A DNA stretch of 64,000 nucleotides from Chromobotia macracanthus (GCA_036877525.1 JAZGTH010000048.1:1570001-1634000); one strand, 5' to 3'. Counted from the stretch's first letter, positions 35,151 through 48,639 are shown. Numbers and translations: made by a program. The notes: generated by a model not told the origin, from the letters alone.

Positions 35151-35804
35151 TGTGTTACTCGTTGATTACCCCACGCATGAGCGAATGAGTGAGCAAGAAA
35201 GAGAGGTAGGTGACTAGCTTTATCTAGGGATAAATTATGTAGAAAGAGTAAAAACATGTATGAATGACAAAAAGTCACCCTTTGCTCATCAAACCCACCT
35301 TCAACAATTTGCTAATTTGCATAAGCCCCTCTAATATGTGACTAAAAGAGCTGTGGCAGCTTTGCTTCAATGGTTGTGCTGTCTGTGCATCCACACCACT
35401 GAACCTCCACGTCTGATGGAACAGAAAGAGGTCCGCTCACGGCGGTCAGCGTGCCTGTCCTTTTTCACAGGTAATTTGCTTCAAATTTCCATATTTGGAT
35501 TACTGCTGTGGGGCAGCACTGGTGGCCTTTTGCAGGATTTTTATTGAAATATAACTACCTCCTTTATCCTCTGCGGGAGTTTTCTCATATCACGCCACTC
35601 TTTTCCCCTCGATTACTTATAATTATCAGAGATTTGAAATCTCTCTCTGCAGTTGGCCTGCTTCAAAGTCCCTGAGCAAGCCATTCAATCCAAATTTGTT
35701 AAACATATTTAATGCTTTTTATTGTAGATATAGTAGTATATTTTTATTTTATTATTTTACAGTTATTTTTTTGTGTATATATTTTTATATAAATTCAATA
35801 GTTG
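35151..35804. other. Intergenic
   Basis: Mixed composition with poly-T-rich sequence at 35715-35790. No gene or repeat ends recognised. Confidence 0.55.
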
Positions 35805-36112
35805 GTTCCCCAAATTGGGAATAGTACTGGTAGGTACTGGGGGGGAAGGCTGGTAGTTGGGGGTGTTTTAAATATGCTTACTGGCTCCGTTGCTGGAAAA
35901 CCCAGCTTAAGTTGGTAGCTGTGTTTTGGAGCATGGAAGCTGGTTTCTGTCTGGTATACGCTTGCCATTAGCTGGTTGAGAAGCCACCGTGTCTCAAAAA
36001 CCAGTCTGCTTAAAGCTGGCAGCATAACCAGCTGGTAGGTGGTTTATTACTGGCCCAAAATGCTGTACCAGCTTAAACCAGCTAATAACCAGCTTTCAAT
36101 TTGGTGGAACCC
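35805..36112. mobile_element. CCAGCTTAA-rich interspersed repeat
   Basis: Many variants of CCAGCTTAA, AGCTGGT and TTGGTAGCTG occur in both orientations over 300 bases, e.g. TACCAGCTTAAACCAGCTAA near the right end and CCCAGCTTAAGTTGGTAGCT near the left. The outer words CCCCAAATTGG and CAATTTGGTGG are roughly inverted. This is a MITE-like fish element built of short internal repeats; I cannot name the family. Confidence 0.65.
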
Positions 36113-38249
36113 AGCAATCTTGTTTTGAAACATCAATCATCAGGCACAACTCCTGACCTGAACAGCTTGTACCATATGTACCGATATACAGGTTTGCACT
36201 TTAAACCTGTAAAAGTGCAAAACATCATGTTTAAACCAACATGATGTTGAAGTGGCAGTAAGGTGGAGTGATGGTTGGGAGTGGACAGACAGACAGTTAC
36301 AGTGATGTAATGCGAATGACTTTTCCAAGCCTTACTGTTCTTATCCCATCAGCCATCAGGTCTTCCCTACAGACAAAAATTATAGATCTAAACTAGAATA
36401 ACAGAGACTGAGAAGCTCCTCACAGCCAGTGCAGTATGAATGATAATAGAAACATATCCCGTCTGTTCAATCCCATTCTCTCCAATACCTACTTGGTTAT
36501 TACTTTTGTTTGGACTTAATCATAAAGAAGCAGATAAGTCTGATGATGGAGCGGCAAAGCCTCAGAAAGACTCAGGAGGCAGAAGTTCATCTAAATAATA
36601 ATATATATTTTAACAGTAAACAGCAAATGGTCAAACAGATGATATGAAAATATTATTTGGCGTAAACCCCGTCCATATTACAAATCCAGCGGGTTTTAGA
36701 TTCTAGCTGCAAGATAAAGGCAGGGGCGGAGCTTACCACTGGAGGTATGAACAGGGACCGACCTGGTGGTGGTGGGAAGGATGGGGGCATTGTATGTTAG
36801 CGCTGAAATCTGCGAACACAAAAGTGAGTATGGAATTTATATTCCAAGTGTCTACTGGCTAGATCGATGAGTAATGAATGACGTGGAATTAGAGTCTTCC
36901 GGTAGAACTCACGCTAGAGCTTCCTTTTCTATTGAGAGAGGATTAAAATAGCTGGAACAAATATTCAACAAACAAATCACTTCCTTTCAGAGGGGAAAGT
37001 ACAGTATCATTTCACATATTTGAGCCAGTAACCAGAGTAGTTTATAAAAACACTGTTGTCCCTTGCACATCTTTGCATGTTTGATGCTTTTGTTTTTGTT
37101 ATTTTGATGCATCATTACAGTTACTGACTATGCTCCACTATGTTACCATGGGCACCAGATTGATATTGTAATATTGTTGCAGCATGTATTTTGCCAGAAT
37201 AAACTGTCTTTGACTCCAGTAAGGAAGTGAGAGCCTTTTAAGCCACATGTTCTTTCCATTAAGACTCTTTGAGATGATACAGCAGATGAGGTGTATGAGC
37301 TTTTGTATAAAACCTGTGATTATTGGCTGTGGGCGGAAATATGATTAACTGCACTCAGAGTTCAGAGACGATAAGCACGCGCATTTGCTTCAGAACTATA
37401 ACTGGCTTGAAGGCAATGTGATTTACTGTGTGAAAGGTCAAGTTCAGACTTGAGAGAAGAAATATATTACAAGCAATGTAACCTTATTAAGTATGAGTAA
37501 TGATTGTACACACACCTTCTGACTTCAGTTCTTTGAAACATGCAGCCATTACAAGTCAAATTTTGACGGGCCACATATATCTATATGAAGACAATTCACT
37601 AATTATCTACATTATCTACTTTTTTATCATACCTACCACCTAAGGTGCTTATAAGTGCTTATTCATACCCTGTTCTCTGGTATAGAAGTTGTGCCATCTT
37701 CCTGGATCTAAACCTTCACAACAATCTAAGGAGATCATGGTGACTCAATGTTAAGACTGTGGTATTTGTTTCAGTTATAGAGAGACAGGCTATAATCAAA
37801 GAGGCCAGACGATCTCATTATGACATTGATTTATATAAGCCTTTAAATTACACTCCCAGAGAAAAGGGCATCGACACATAGCGTAATTATGAGGCTATTT
37901 GCTTGATGACCGAATTGATCATTGCATGGATTTTGGCTCTACATTAGCAAGCATTGACAAAACCTCATAAACAGTTTCCTTTGCTGACTCACTACAGGTC
38001 AGTTGTCAAAGTCCAAAAAACCCTTGAAATGAACAGAATATTAAAGTAAACATATCAGATAACATTGCAAATAAACACTCTTTACTGCTTGGGGAACATA
38101 TGGATTGCTATGAAAGCTCCTGCGATAAATTACCCTATTGATTCCTGCACAGTTTCACAAAGTTGTCTTAGTAGTTCACAGTAGTGTCTAAACCACCAAG
38201 ATTGTGAAATCTCTCCTCAATTTTTTTAAAAATTCTTTGTGATTGATCC
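36113..38249. other. Intergenic with an unusual GC-richer patch
   Basis: At 36655-36960 the sequence (GGCAGGGGCGGAGCTTACCA, ACCTGGTGGTGGTGGG, TCTTCCGGTAGAACTCACG) is unlike its neighbours and may be an old transposon fragment. The rest is AT-rich filler with no gene. Confidence 0.45.
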
Positions 38250-38850
38250 TTAAATTGTCCCTTAGCCTCGGGTCTTGGTTTTGTTGGACTGGTCCTCATA
38301 TTATTTATTACTGCAGGTCCAGGACTGATTAATTCCAAGCTAATTGCAACCTGTGCATGAGCTATTTATTTGTGACTACATAATTTTTGCCCATGACTGC
38401 AATTTAGTAATTGTGCAAAGACAAATGTGCCTAAAACCTAATTTGATATTTAGAAAAATTATAGCCATCATCACCTAATATGTTAGGAGCCAGTAAACAC
38501 ACTGTCTATGACAAAAAGCTGCCCTGCTTTCACAATCCAGCCGCTGAAAATATATATGAATAGAGCAAAAAGGGCATTTATTTCACAAGCCCGAAGCCTT
38601 AGAGATATGAAGTGATATTAAAGAGAAATGCTGTAATTCTCACACATAGCCAGGAGAAATACATTTTTATCCAAAGAGGAATCAACTGTATTTAAAACAC
38701 GCCAATATATGAGCCTTACATAACAACACCTCGTACAGACATGCAAATTTGGCTCCTAATGGATTAATGTAATTACAGAGTCTAGCTTCCAGCACTCAAG
38801 TTAGTGCTAATAATAACATGTGAAAAGAGAAATATTCACAGCCTCCTTGT
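38250..38850. promoter_or_regulatory. Candidate noncoding regulatory block
   Basis: Clustered homeodomain words (GACTGATTAATTCCAAGC, AAGCTAATTGCAACC, TTTAGTAATTGTGC, GGATTAATGTAATTACAGAG) in unique sequence with few simple repeats. The cluster of four within 500 bases resembles known developmental enhancers. Confidence 0.4.
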
Positions 38851-39734
38851 TAGTGATATATTAGGTTTTAATTGGCCACTTTTCCTCTTCAAAAATTAAG
38901 AGAGAAATATTGTCAAAAAGACATTCATGAAGATTTTGTTTAGTTTTAGTGTTTCTAATTTTAATATACATTTATTTACTTGATTTTCTTTTCTGTCAAC
39001 TGACAATTTCTGTATATGTAAAAACTATCAATTAAATGTATGTATATATACTAGGCAGAGGAATCTGCAGGGACTTGGAAAATATTATATGAAAATCTGG
39101 ACTGCAATAGAATAATATGATTCTTCATATTTTGTGTATAGCTGTGTATATATAAAACTGTAACACATTAAAATCTTTTTCTCACTTGTTTCCTTTCATC
39201 CACATCGGACTTTAGTGCTTTGTACAATACAAATGTGCAATATGTTTGGCAGACATGGTTGAAGGATTTAATAATATAATTTAATCAGGCAGTATTCTGG
39301 TTGCCATGATCCCACCAGACCTGATAAATGAATTAATAGGAAGCATCTGCTTTTTTGACCTAAACCTGGTAACCTGTCTTATTCCCATGAGACAGCTGGC
39401 GGTCTACTTAGTGTCAGGGAAGAAACTGGCAAACACATAAAAAACTTCATTCAACATTCTCCTGAAATGTGCCAACGCATGACACCACAGCCATGAAAAT
39501 GAGTCATTCCCATGGAAACATCTTTCAGCTGTGTCTGTCAGGTCTGACGCTTTTGAATCCGATGTACTGTATACGTAAGTCAGCTGCTGTCCTCACCAGT
39601 GGGGCAGTTCATATCTCCCTAACGTGGATTCTGAAGCAAAACAAGATGAAAACCACAGCTCTAATTTGGAGTTACAGCCAGCAGGCACAACAACAAAATT
39701 AAAAAAAATAAAACTGTAAGAACTGGATAACATA
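38851..39734. other. Intergenic
   Basis: AT-rich; nothing recognised beyond a TATATATA-like patch at 39040-39055. Confidence 0.55.
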
Positions 39735-39737
39735 AAA

Positions 39738-39830
39738 CCTGTGGCTGTGGCATAGTTGCACATGTGCTCCAGACATTCGAGTCTTAGTGCTTATGTGGGT
39801 CACAAAGGTTTAAATCTGGATTGTACCTGT
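39738..39830 (+). mobile_element. tRNA-derived SINE fragment
   Basis: The A box TGGCATAGTTG (39748-39758) matches the consensus exactly, and the B box GGTTTAAATC (39807-39816) matches with one change at a spacing of about 50 bases. The region between is CTCCAGACATTCGAGTCTTA. It differs from the 30607 family, so a second SINE family is likely. Confidence 0.55.
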
Positions 39831-42007
39831 TAAGCTATTACAATAACTACACCGTCTCTTTCAATAAAAAGGTGCAACCCCCCACCTCCTACCCAAAACG
39901 GCCCCATTGAAATCAGAAATAGACTTAATAAAAATTTATTTGCTAAAAGTGCACACAGCTGTATGCACCCTTAATGCAGGCACCCATGTGCATCTTCTTC
40001 TAAAGGTGTTCCCTCTGCTGTTATTTTTCCCCTGACCTTTTGCTGAACTTCTGCCATTAGTCTGAGTTGAATGTGAACAGAGTGCATATTTTAAAATGTG
40101 TACTCTTTTCATCTTATGCTGAAGCTTCCTGACATCCAGAGGGAATGCGAATCAACGTGATATCTGGAAAAGTGCATTAAAGTGATAAGTTTATTCCACG
40201 GGCATGAAAGGGAATCACAAAATAAGGCATCTGGCTTAGAGCGCAGGGCGAAGCAGGGAGGACTAATCAGACCCGAGCCTTTGTGGAGAGAGAGGATGCC
40301 TGCTGCACCATCAGCACAGACAAATCTCTGACATACTGAGAATCCAGATTTCATTTGAACGGGGACTGTAAATTATGAAGGGCTAACAAGGAGTGATAAG
40401 TTTGATGTAGGCCCGTGATTATGCGTAAACAGCTGTGATGGTGGATATTCACTCTTGCGAGATAATTACGAGCGAAATGCGACGCTTGTTGCTTGCTTTG
40501 TTGTCAGCTATACGTGTCTTTTCCATTTTCCTATTTAGTTGTTTAGTTGTTGTGCCCTGGATTTAGTTGTAAGCCTGTATTGCAAAACAATGATGTCTTT
40601 TTGTCGGCTCATTAGATTTTTTTGATTTTATGCGAACACTGATTCATTATAATTGAAAAATTATTTTTTGTGTTTTCTAAAAAGTATTGTTAAAATTCAT
40701 CCAGAATGCTTGTTAGATGCTAAATATCACATAAAAAGCCACAACTCAAAAAACAATAAGGACACACAGGCATAATGGCTAATTTTACCAAGCCGTAAAG
40801 AAGAATAACATCTAATTTCCCTTCTGAAACCACCCTGATAGCAGTAAATAATTCCATTCGGAGCTTTAAAATACATATTGAGTTCCCCAGCTGGAGCTTT
40901 TGTGAGTTTTTAGTGTGCACTCTGTGTATGAAGATGAGATGCGTATCGATTGTTTAGAATCGGAATAGATGCAGAGCGGATGCACTCTGTGATCCCCCAT
41001 CGTGTTTTTAAGATCAGCCTTTCTCTGATGAGGATCCAACGTAGCCACAGGCACACTGAGGTCTGCTCTCTGTTTTTCCACCAGCATACTAAGCCAAAGT
41101 TTACTCCCTGAAGAGCTAGATATACATCCTCACCTCTGCATACAGCTTTAAATGCAGCTGTTTTGTTTGGTATCAAAAGTAAGTCAACAAATAAAACACA
41201 AACAAGGTGTCTGTAGAGCACTCATGGAAAACTATATATGTGTAAGTTGTTTTAAGTGTTTTAAGTTCTGAGTGCTGTACGTTTTTAGAAGAGTTAATAA
41301 ACCAAAATACAATAATCAAAATTATTGGTGAATTATATAATTTTTAAGGTTAGGTTTAAGATTAAGGTTATTTATTTCAAATAGTTTAATAGTGAATGTG
41401 TAGGAAGCTTTGCTACATTGAGGTAGGAACTCAATTTTTGGAACTGAAGTAGTATTTACATCTAAACACCCTCAGAATCCACCTCAGGACCCGCAAGAGG
41501 TCCATTTTATAAATCTATGGGGGTTGTAATTGTGCATTAGCCTGAGACTGATTAAATTTTGGGGATTTGTGAATCAGGGGTTGATTTGGCTGAAAGGGCA
41601 GCCTATAGCATGATTAATGGCCTTATCTTGAGCTGATTCCGACCCATCAGTGATTAGATAATCAGTCATCTCTCTGTCACACTTGACTGCAGAAATGAGG
41701 GGATAAGGGAAGGAAGAGGTGTCATAGAATTTGAAAATGAGGTGACACAGGGCCATTATGAGCTGTAAACCCATACAGAGAATTTTACAGAAATGAACTA
41801 AATGTGATCAGACTTATCAAGTGTTGTTAAAACTCCCCAATGCTTTTGGCATATACTGATTTTCTCTAATCCAGGCATTTGTTTCCCTCATGCAGTATTC
41901 AAACCGCACATAAAAGCAAAAATTTAACTGTACATACATTATCAATATATGTATATACATGTATAATTTAAAAAAGTTTGTACTTCAGTACTGTACTTCA
42001 GTAAGTT
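39831..42007. other. Intergenic
   Basis: AT-rich with GC-richer patches at 40190-40500, 40880-41150 and 41570-41770 (the last with ATGATTAATGGCCTTATC and AGTGATTAGATAATCAG). These may be small regulatory elements. Frames of 81-103 codons on the minus strand have no splice context. Confidence 0.5.
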
Positions 42008-42426
42008 TAGTACTGTGCAAAAGTCTTAGGCCACCAGCTTTGTTGTTTTAGCAAAGTTTTAATGACCGTCAATATTATTTTTTGTCACGTTTTTATAAAG
42101 ATACAAGCGGAAAATAAAGAAAATATGTACCCAAAATACACAGTGACAACAGTCTTAGAGTGACCTCCCTTGGCACTAAGCACATTTTGAACCTTTGCTG
42201 AAGTGTAAGGGGACGTCACACTACACACTTGCAAATTAGCTTATAGAAGCTGTTTTTCTGTTTTGTTTTTTTTGTTTTGTCGTTTAATACTTAATGCATT
42301 TCCTGTATTTTCTAGGTTGTATTCTAATAAAGAAACTGAGTAATAATTACATATGGTCATTATGTCCTTGCTTAAAAACCATTACTGAAATCTAATTGTG
42401 GCCTAGGACTTTTGCACAGTACTGTA
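42008..42426. mobile_element. MITE with mariner-like inverted ends
   Basis: The left end TAGTACTGTGCAAAAGTCTT, continuing AGGCCAC, is matched by the right end, which in reverse complement reads CAGTACTGTGCAAAAGTCCT continuing AGGCCAC; 25 of 27 positions agree. The 420-base interior has no transposase. A TA follows the right end, as for TA-inserting elements; the left TA appears mutated. Confidence 0.88.
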
Positions 42427-43070
42427 CATTTACATATGTATACAACCTACACATTTACAGTATATATCTTTCTTTCTCCCTCTCTCTTTCTCTGTATATA
42501 GAAGACACACGTTGGAGCTTAAGGGCTAAATGACACTCTTAGTTCAGTATGTTTAATTTGATCCTAAATATGGTTAGGTTTACCAGATTTGGTCAGGCTT
42601 GTACTATATCTGATGTCACTTCCGTTTAGCAGCTGCTGATGTCGGGTTCTGTAAATGACAGTGCTCTAGTAAAGAACTGTGATAAAGATAAATAACTGCT
42701 ACTCGGGAACATTTTTTGCATCATTAAACATGGCAAACATATTAGCTTGCATAGAGTGAAGGAGAATCCCAGGAGGAGTTGGAGCTGAATCATACAGCAC
42801 ACAGTGATCATAAAGGGGTATGGACTCTTGCCAATCCTTGTAACATCAAAGAGAAATTAAGAATTTGCTTCACACCATCTGAATGACAAATTAGGGAGCA
42901 GTTCATTTCATATAAGCTTGTGAGTTTGGATATCCCTCATACTCAACAAAGTAATGTTTGGCATAGACTGCTGTCTCATATACTGTAGCTGCCAAAGTCA
43001 CACATTTAATTCAATACATCCTCAATACATGTATACAATTTTAATTTATTTTAAAATGTGTCAGTTAAGC
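42427..43070. other. Intergenic
   Basis: CT-rich short tract at 42470-42495. Otherwise AT-rich, nothing recognised. Confidence 0.55.
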
Positions 43071-43071
43071 A

Positions 43072-43104
43072 AGACTTAAACCTGCGACCTCTCACACTTA
43101 AGAC
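43072..43104 (-). repeat. Possible SINE B-box relic
   Basis: On the minus strand GAGGTCGCAGGTTTAAGTCT resembles the T-arm and B box of a tRNA-derived SINE. No A box is recognisable upstream. Confidence 0.25.
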
Positions 43105-46100
43105 AAAAAATATTTCAAGTCAAGCCTGAGGCCCCTAAGCATGAAATCTTAGAATAGCCCTTGATCTGACCAAACATTTCATGGTAATATCTCTGTTGTT
43201 AAGCAGGCGTCATGGGTATGAACAAGTCCAGTGTTAATGACAGGTCACTGTAAGTGTTACTGCCCAACTGGGATTGAACATAAAACCACACCCACATTCC
43301 AGCAGCCTCTATAAGGTCTCACCTCTGCCCTACTGCCCTTCTGATTCTCTGTCTTTAATAAACAGGACTGCTAGTTCTTTCATCAGACAGAGCAAGCATT
43401 ACCCAGAACCTGCTCATCTGGGACTCAACTTACAGAAACTCACCCCTTGTGAGCCAATAAAGCCACTTACGTCCTCCTTCAGGGCTTATAGCTTTCTAAG
43501 ATAGAAAAAGGGTTCCCAAAACAACAAATGTAATGGGATTTTAGCTTCCTTTTTAACACCACAGTTTCAGCACCAGTTGAGAGACCACCCTGGCCTGGAC
43601 ATGCTGCAGAATACCATTGTTTTGAGTATATATTGACATTTCACAGGCTGGTAAATGAGGGAGACTTGGCCCCTGGCCCTCAATGTGAGTTCAGTGGCAC
43701 AGAGCAAATTAAACGCTGGACTGGGGGGCTGATGGGAAATTGATGTTCCTGTGTGTCCCTCAGCCCTGTTTGTTTTTTAGCAAAGGCAATAAGTTGGTAT
43801 GTGGCCTGGGTGCAATCTGGCCATTTATACATTTGGCGCAAGGCAGGTGGATGCAGTATATACTAAATGTTTCAGTGTCTTGTTGTTGGTTTTTAGGCCA
43901 AAACTAATCAAAGCCCAAAATACTGTTTCTCCAGAGAGAAATTACGGTTAATAAAACTCAGCAAAATATCACATCAGTTGCTAACTAGTAATGAAATATA
44001 ATTTGTGAACATATTGCAATCACATTGAGGCAGGACCAGAGCCAGGAAAATGTGATTTATCTTGAGTTGTACTGTGTCTTTGTGTCATATGATTGGGTTT
44101 CTTGGAGCATGAAGTGTGTAGGTACGTATGACGTTTTGTTAGAGGAGCTGATGTTATTATAGGTATCAGAAAGATGGAAGTTGGCAGACACATAGAAAGT
44201 TTATGAATTGGAGCTTATGATCTACAGCTCTTTCGTCCTTGAGAAGTGGAGATGTGTGTTTGTGTCCAACCACGCGCATACATGTCCGAATATACTTGTT
44301 CTTTGATGGAAAGGCAGAACGGAGTCTGCTGCCCAGTTCTTTATTGTCTCAATCTATTAAATGGACTGTCAGTTATCTTATGTCTGCATCTCTCTTCAGG
44401 ACAAAAAGTTATAAAAGTGAGTCAATGAGCAAAGCAGAGGTTACTTCAAAGACACGTTTTCTTAAAAGTGCTATGAATTCTGGGCAGAGTAGATAATGCT
44501 TGAATTTATCTTCACATGTACCAGTGAACATTACCAAGTTTGTGTTTCTTTGTCTACACACTGCAAACATTTCACACCTCTGCCGTGTGTTAAAAGCAAC
44601 ATATTGTAACGTATGCCATTATTCTGGCAACGACTGCTGTCATGTCAAGCTGTCATGTCTTCCATACTGGCCATTTACATGTATCACATCTAAAGAAACA
44701 TTTACCCCCATTGTACCAATTTTCTTCCAAAAAAACTGGAGAAGAAAACATGGATTTTTATGGATTTTCAAAATTAATGAAATACAATATCACCTGATGA
44801 CTGTGTTTGCTTAGCCTAGAAAGATATGTTTAAATTCAAGAATAACAACATTAACCCAATTCTTTAGCTCAGATGTCTTTTTTTTGCATTTTTTATTATT
44901 ATCACTGGGACTTTTGTCAGAAGCAGTGATCAAATTTCCAAGCTGCAGTATTATACTTTTTAAGGATATATGGTTTTTAAAGATAACAGTACAGTTAATA
45001 TACTAAACATGAAAAAAATATAAACAATAGTTATATAGCCATGTCATTGGTGCATGTAACTTTTCACATTAGGGTATTTTGTATAGGTATTTCTCACATT
45101 AGGGTATTTTACTTTGGATAATAATTTACCTAACATATCTAATAGTTCTCACAAAAAAGGATTTGTGCTTCTGTAATGCTTTAAAAATAATTGGACACTC
45201 ATGTGCCATTTATAAATTGTTCCATAGTCCCTCTTTTTTCAGTAAAGTGGCTATTATTATGCACCTGCATAGCTGTAAAACTATCATCTATAGTAAACAG
45301 TGTTAAGGGCAGAAGAGAACAATGAAAGCGATTAATCAGCTAACTGAGTACCTCAGGCTGCCTGGGTCACTGGGTGGCCTGCCGCACCTGTGCTGCAGAC
45401 ATGCTTGATGTCTCTTCACCATCTAATGAGCAATTTGATGAGTGAAACCTATCAGGTTTCCAACTGTGGCATATAAAGGTGCAAGGACCAATCTGTCATA
45501 GGCCCAGTTGTCAAACAGCCTCCGTCAGATTTACAGCAACGTCTTTTTATTTGAAATAGGCGCAGGTGGTCAGATACGAACATCTGTTTTTTCTTTCCTG
45601 TCCCTTTTCCTACTACTAATGATTTAAGACTGAAGCGTTCTAGGCTTAAAGATATCACACTAATGTGATACGCACATTCACACGCAAAAATCATAAATTT
45701 TTAGACAAAATCTAATTCTTACATGCAAAATAAGATTTTTCATAATGAACAACACTGCCTGAATTAGACATTCACTTTAATAATGCATGACATCATGTGA
45801 CAAGAGTGTAGCAGGCTAAACTACTCTTTGAAATCTTTGTCATTGCATTAATGCATACTGTTTCACATGCTATCTTTACAACATAGTAGGCAGGTAGGTG
45901 TAAACACTGTGCAGTATGCTAGTGTTTCCTTTAGAACACAGCCATGATGAATCAGTGGCTTAGTCTATGTCTCACTGGTTGTGAGAGGAAGATAGCAGGA
46001 ATAAATCCTCCTGCAAATGCAAACATCCCTCTAATCTCCTGCAGTTACGCTGCTTCTAATGACAAAAGCTGAACTTGTGACTGTCTGAAAATCATAACCG

Positions 46101-46390
46101 TAAAGTAAGAGCCAGCATCCAGAGCATGGAACAGGCTTTACATCTACAGACAGCTGAATTCAGCAGTATGCTTTCAGACTGACACATTGACAGGAGAACC
46201 AAGTGCAAAACGCTAAATCTTTAGCGCTTCAATAGCATTTTAGCTCTGTTGAGCCCCCTTTAGTGGTACAGAGATCATTTATGGATTTTTGATTCACAAA
46301 TGCTGAAACTCTAGAGATCAGGTTCAGGTCTTCAAAAGATAATGGACAAAAGATGAAGTATAACTCACTGAGGGACTTCTGTCAACCCAG
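43105..46390. other. Intergenic
   Basis: No gene. Contains a 30-base tandem duplication (CACATTAGGGTATTTT twice, 45065-45112). Open frames of 76-104 codons lack domains and splice signals. Confidence 0.5.
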
Positions 46391-46399
46391 TGATTCCCA

Positions 46400-46760
46400 G
46401 CAACAGTGGCAATTACTCAATTTACCCAAATGCGCTCATTAACAAAGGATACCCACGGTGTTCGTATTTTCCTTCCCACAAATCTGGTTGGTCTAGTGAG
46501 GATAAAGGCAGCAGCCTCTTCCATTAACCAGGCATTGTAATCGGATTAGGTCTTAAAGAAATGTAAGATGGCTGACTGCTCTGGGAGATTGTTGCAGGCG
46601 AGCGGATTACGGTTTGTAGAAGATGAAAGCAATTATTTAATGTCTGCAGGAGTCAAAAGTGTAATGGGGAACAAGTTAGTGTGATGCGCTGTAAGCAGCG
46701 TTATCAGCTGAGTAAAGACTGTAGCAGGTTTGCATACATCACCATTTCTGTGTAACTTAC
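46400..46760. promoter_or_regulatory. Candidate noncoding regulatory block
   Basis: Unique sequence with AGCAACAGTGGCAATTACTC, CATTGTAATCGGATTAGGTC, GGCGAGCGGATTACGGTTTG and GCAGCGTTATCAGCTGAG. The repeated GGATTA words are bicoid/Otx/Pitx-type cores. Function inferred. Confidence 0.38.
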
Positions 46761-48639
46761 CGACCTAATGAAGTATGCATTTGATTTACGTGATCACATT
46801 TGCATCTCCCTACCCTGCAGGACCATTTTTAGTGCTTGGAGTTACTTTAAGTTCCCAGTTATGTTTCATTTAAGTACTACTTTTTCTCAGGTGGTTCTCC
46901 TAAAATTTCAGAGCTTTGATGGATGTGGCACATGGACACTTTTGCTGTTAAAAGTATCTGATAAAGGATGTTTGAGTTCTTATTGAAATCTTGATTTTTG
47001 ATTGTATTTTTGATTGTTGTGTCTAAGCAAATCTGTTGTCTGGGAGAAACCCAAGACTTAAAAGTTATCTCAATTGTATTTTTTGTTTATATATATCCCT
47101 AAGTACAGGAGAACTAAAAATAATTGTGGAAAGCCCTGTGAGATGGCTACTACATTTTTAAAGAACATAATGTCACCACACAATGACAAACTTTTGAAAA
47201 ATAAGATCATTACCTTAATTTATTGGTAATTACAGAAACCATGTATGGAATTGCAAATATAGACAGACATAAATCTAACCCAGTGCATTTTTGGATGGGA
47301 TCCCAGGTTTGGCTGTTTAATATATTTTGATATGAGATGAATTGATAAGGCAGACTTAGCCTTAGAACAAAACAAACCCTTCTTTTTCCAAAAAGATGTC
47401 AGTGATAAGCCGCAACTTATATGGATTAGCTTGCTCTGGCAGTCTTAACACTGATGTATCATTAACACCAGTCTGATTCTTTTATAAAAAATGGCTGTTA
47501 TCAAATTCACATCAGAGTCAGTCTTTGCATGATTAGTCTTGTCATGGGAGAGTGAACACAAGAACAATGAGCCCATCAATTCTCTTAATTAATCTAAACT
47601 GGGGATTCGTTATAAAGGGTTGGATTTTCAACCCATAATTCTCCTGTTTCCTCAAGCTTTTGCTGCAGGCCTCAGTACTTCTTACCTGTTGTAAGGTGTA
47701 ATCTTGTGCATTCCGTCCTGTGTATCTATTTTTCCATTTTAGAATTACATGCTAAATAAAGAGTTCAAACGAAGGAACCATGACGACTGAATCTGTGGCT
47801 CCTCCCACCAAACTCCCCACCCTCCAAGAACACTCACAGAGAAATGTGAAAACCTCTACTACCTGAATGTTTCCCGCTTATGTCCTCTTGTCCTTCCACA
47901 ATAAAGAGCCCTTCCCATTGAAAGATTTCTCCCTAGTGTCATTGTAGTTGCCTAAACTTTAGTTCCTGATGATTCGTGCTTTGCCTCCTTTTGCTGCACT
48001 TTGGCAAGGTTGCACTATATCTGGTGGCAAATGACAAATCGCTGGCCTTCTCCTTGCCTTCTCTCCTCAGGGGAGAGAGACTTCATGCGACTGCTCGCTG
48101 CTAGTGGCTCTCTGGGACATTGTTTCAAATTAAAGTGCTCCAGAACAGGGTTTCTTCGTAGAGAGGCAGAAATATGTCACTACTGCAGACCTTCAGGTGT
48201 TTGGAGGTGGGTTATATGCATATATGTGCATATGAAAATGCTGTAATTGTTTTGTTTACATCGTTCACATCTGTATGATTTTCTGTTTCTGTGGATCAAA
48301 ATTGATATGATTTATAAAATATTGATATTTTAAAGAATTATGCAGGTCTGTAATGCACAGTGATATATAAGCTCAAAACGACAGAAAGACACAACAAAAA
48401 TGAACATAAAAGAAACATATAGATGAAACAAAAGTGTGAGGAACCAAACCTGAGCTATAGTAGTACTATACTAGTTATAGTATAGTTAACTGTTAACTGC
48501 TGCGACTGATTCATTAAAGAACTGAGTTTGAACTCTGGCCCAGTTTGTGAACTAAATCACCTGGAGATAATATTTTTTAATTTTTAGAGTTTAACAAATA
48601 TGGTCACATTTGAACTTTCATTGTGATAAAGAGCTAAAT
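46761..48639. other. Intergenic
   Basis: AT-rich. TCTTAATTAATCTAAAC near 47582 is an isolated homeodomain word. Nothing gene-like. Confidence 0.55.
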
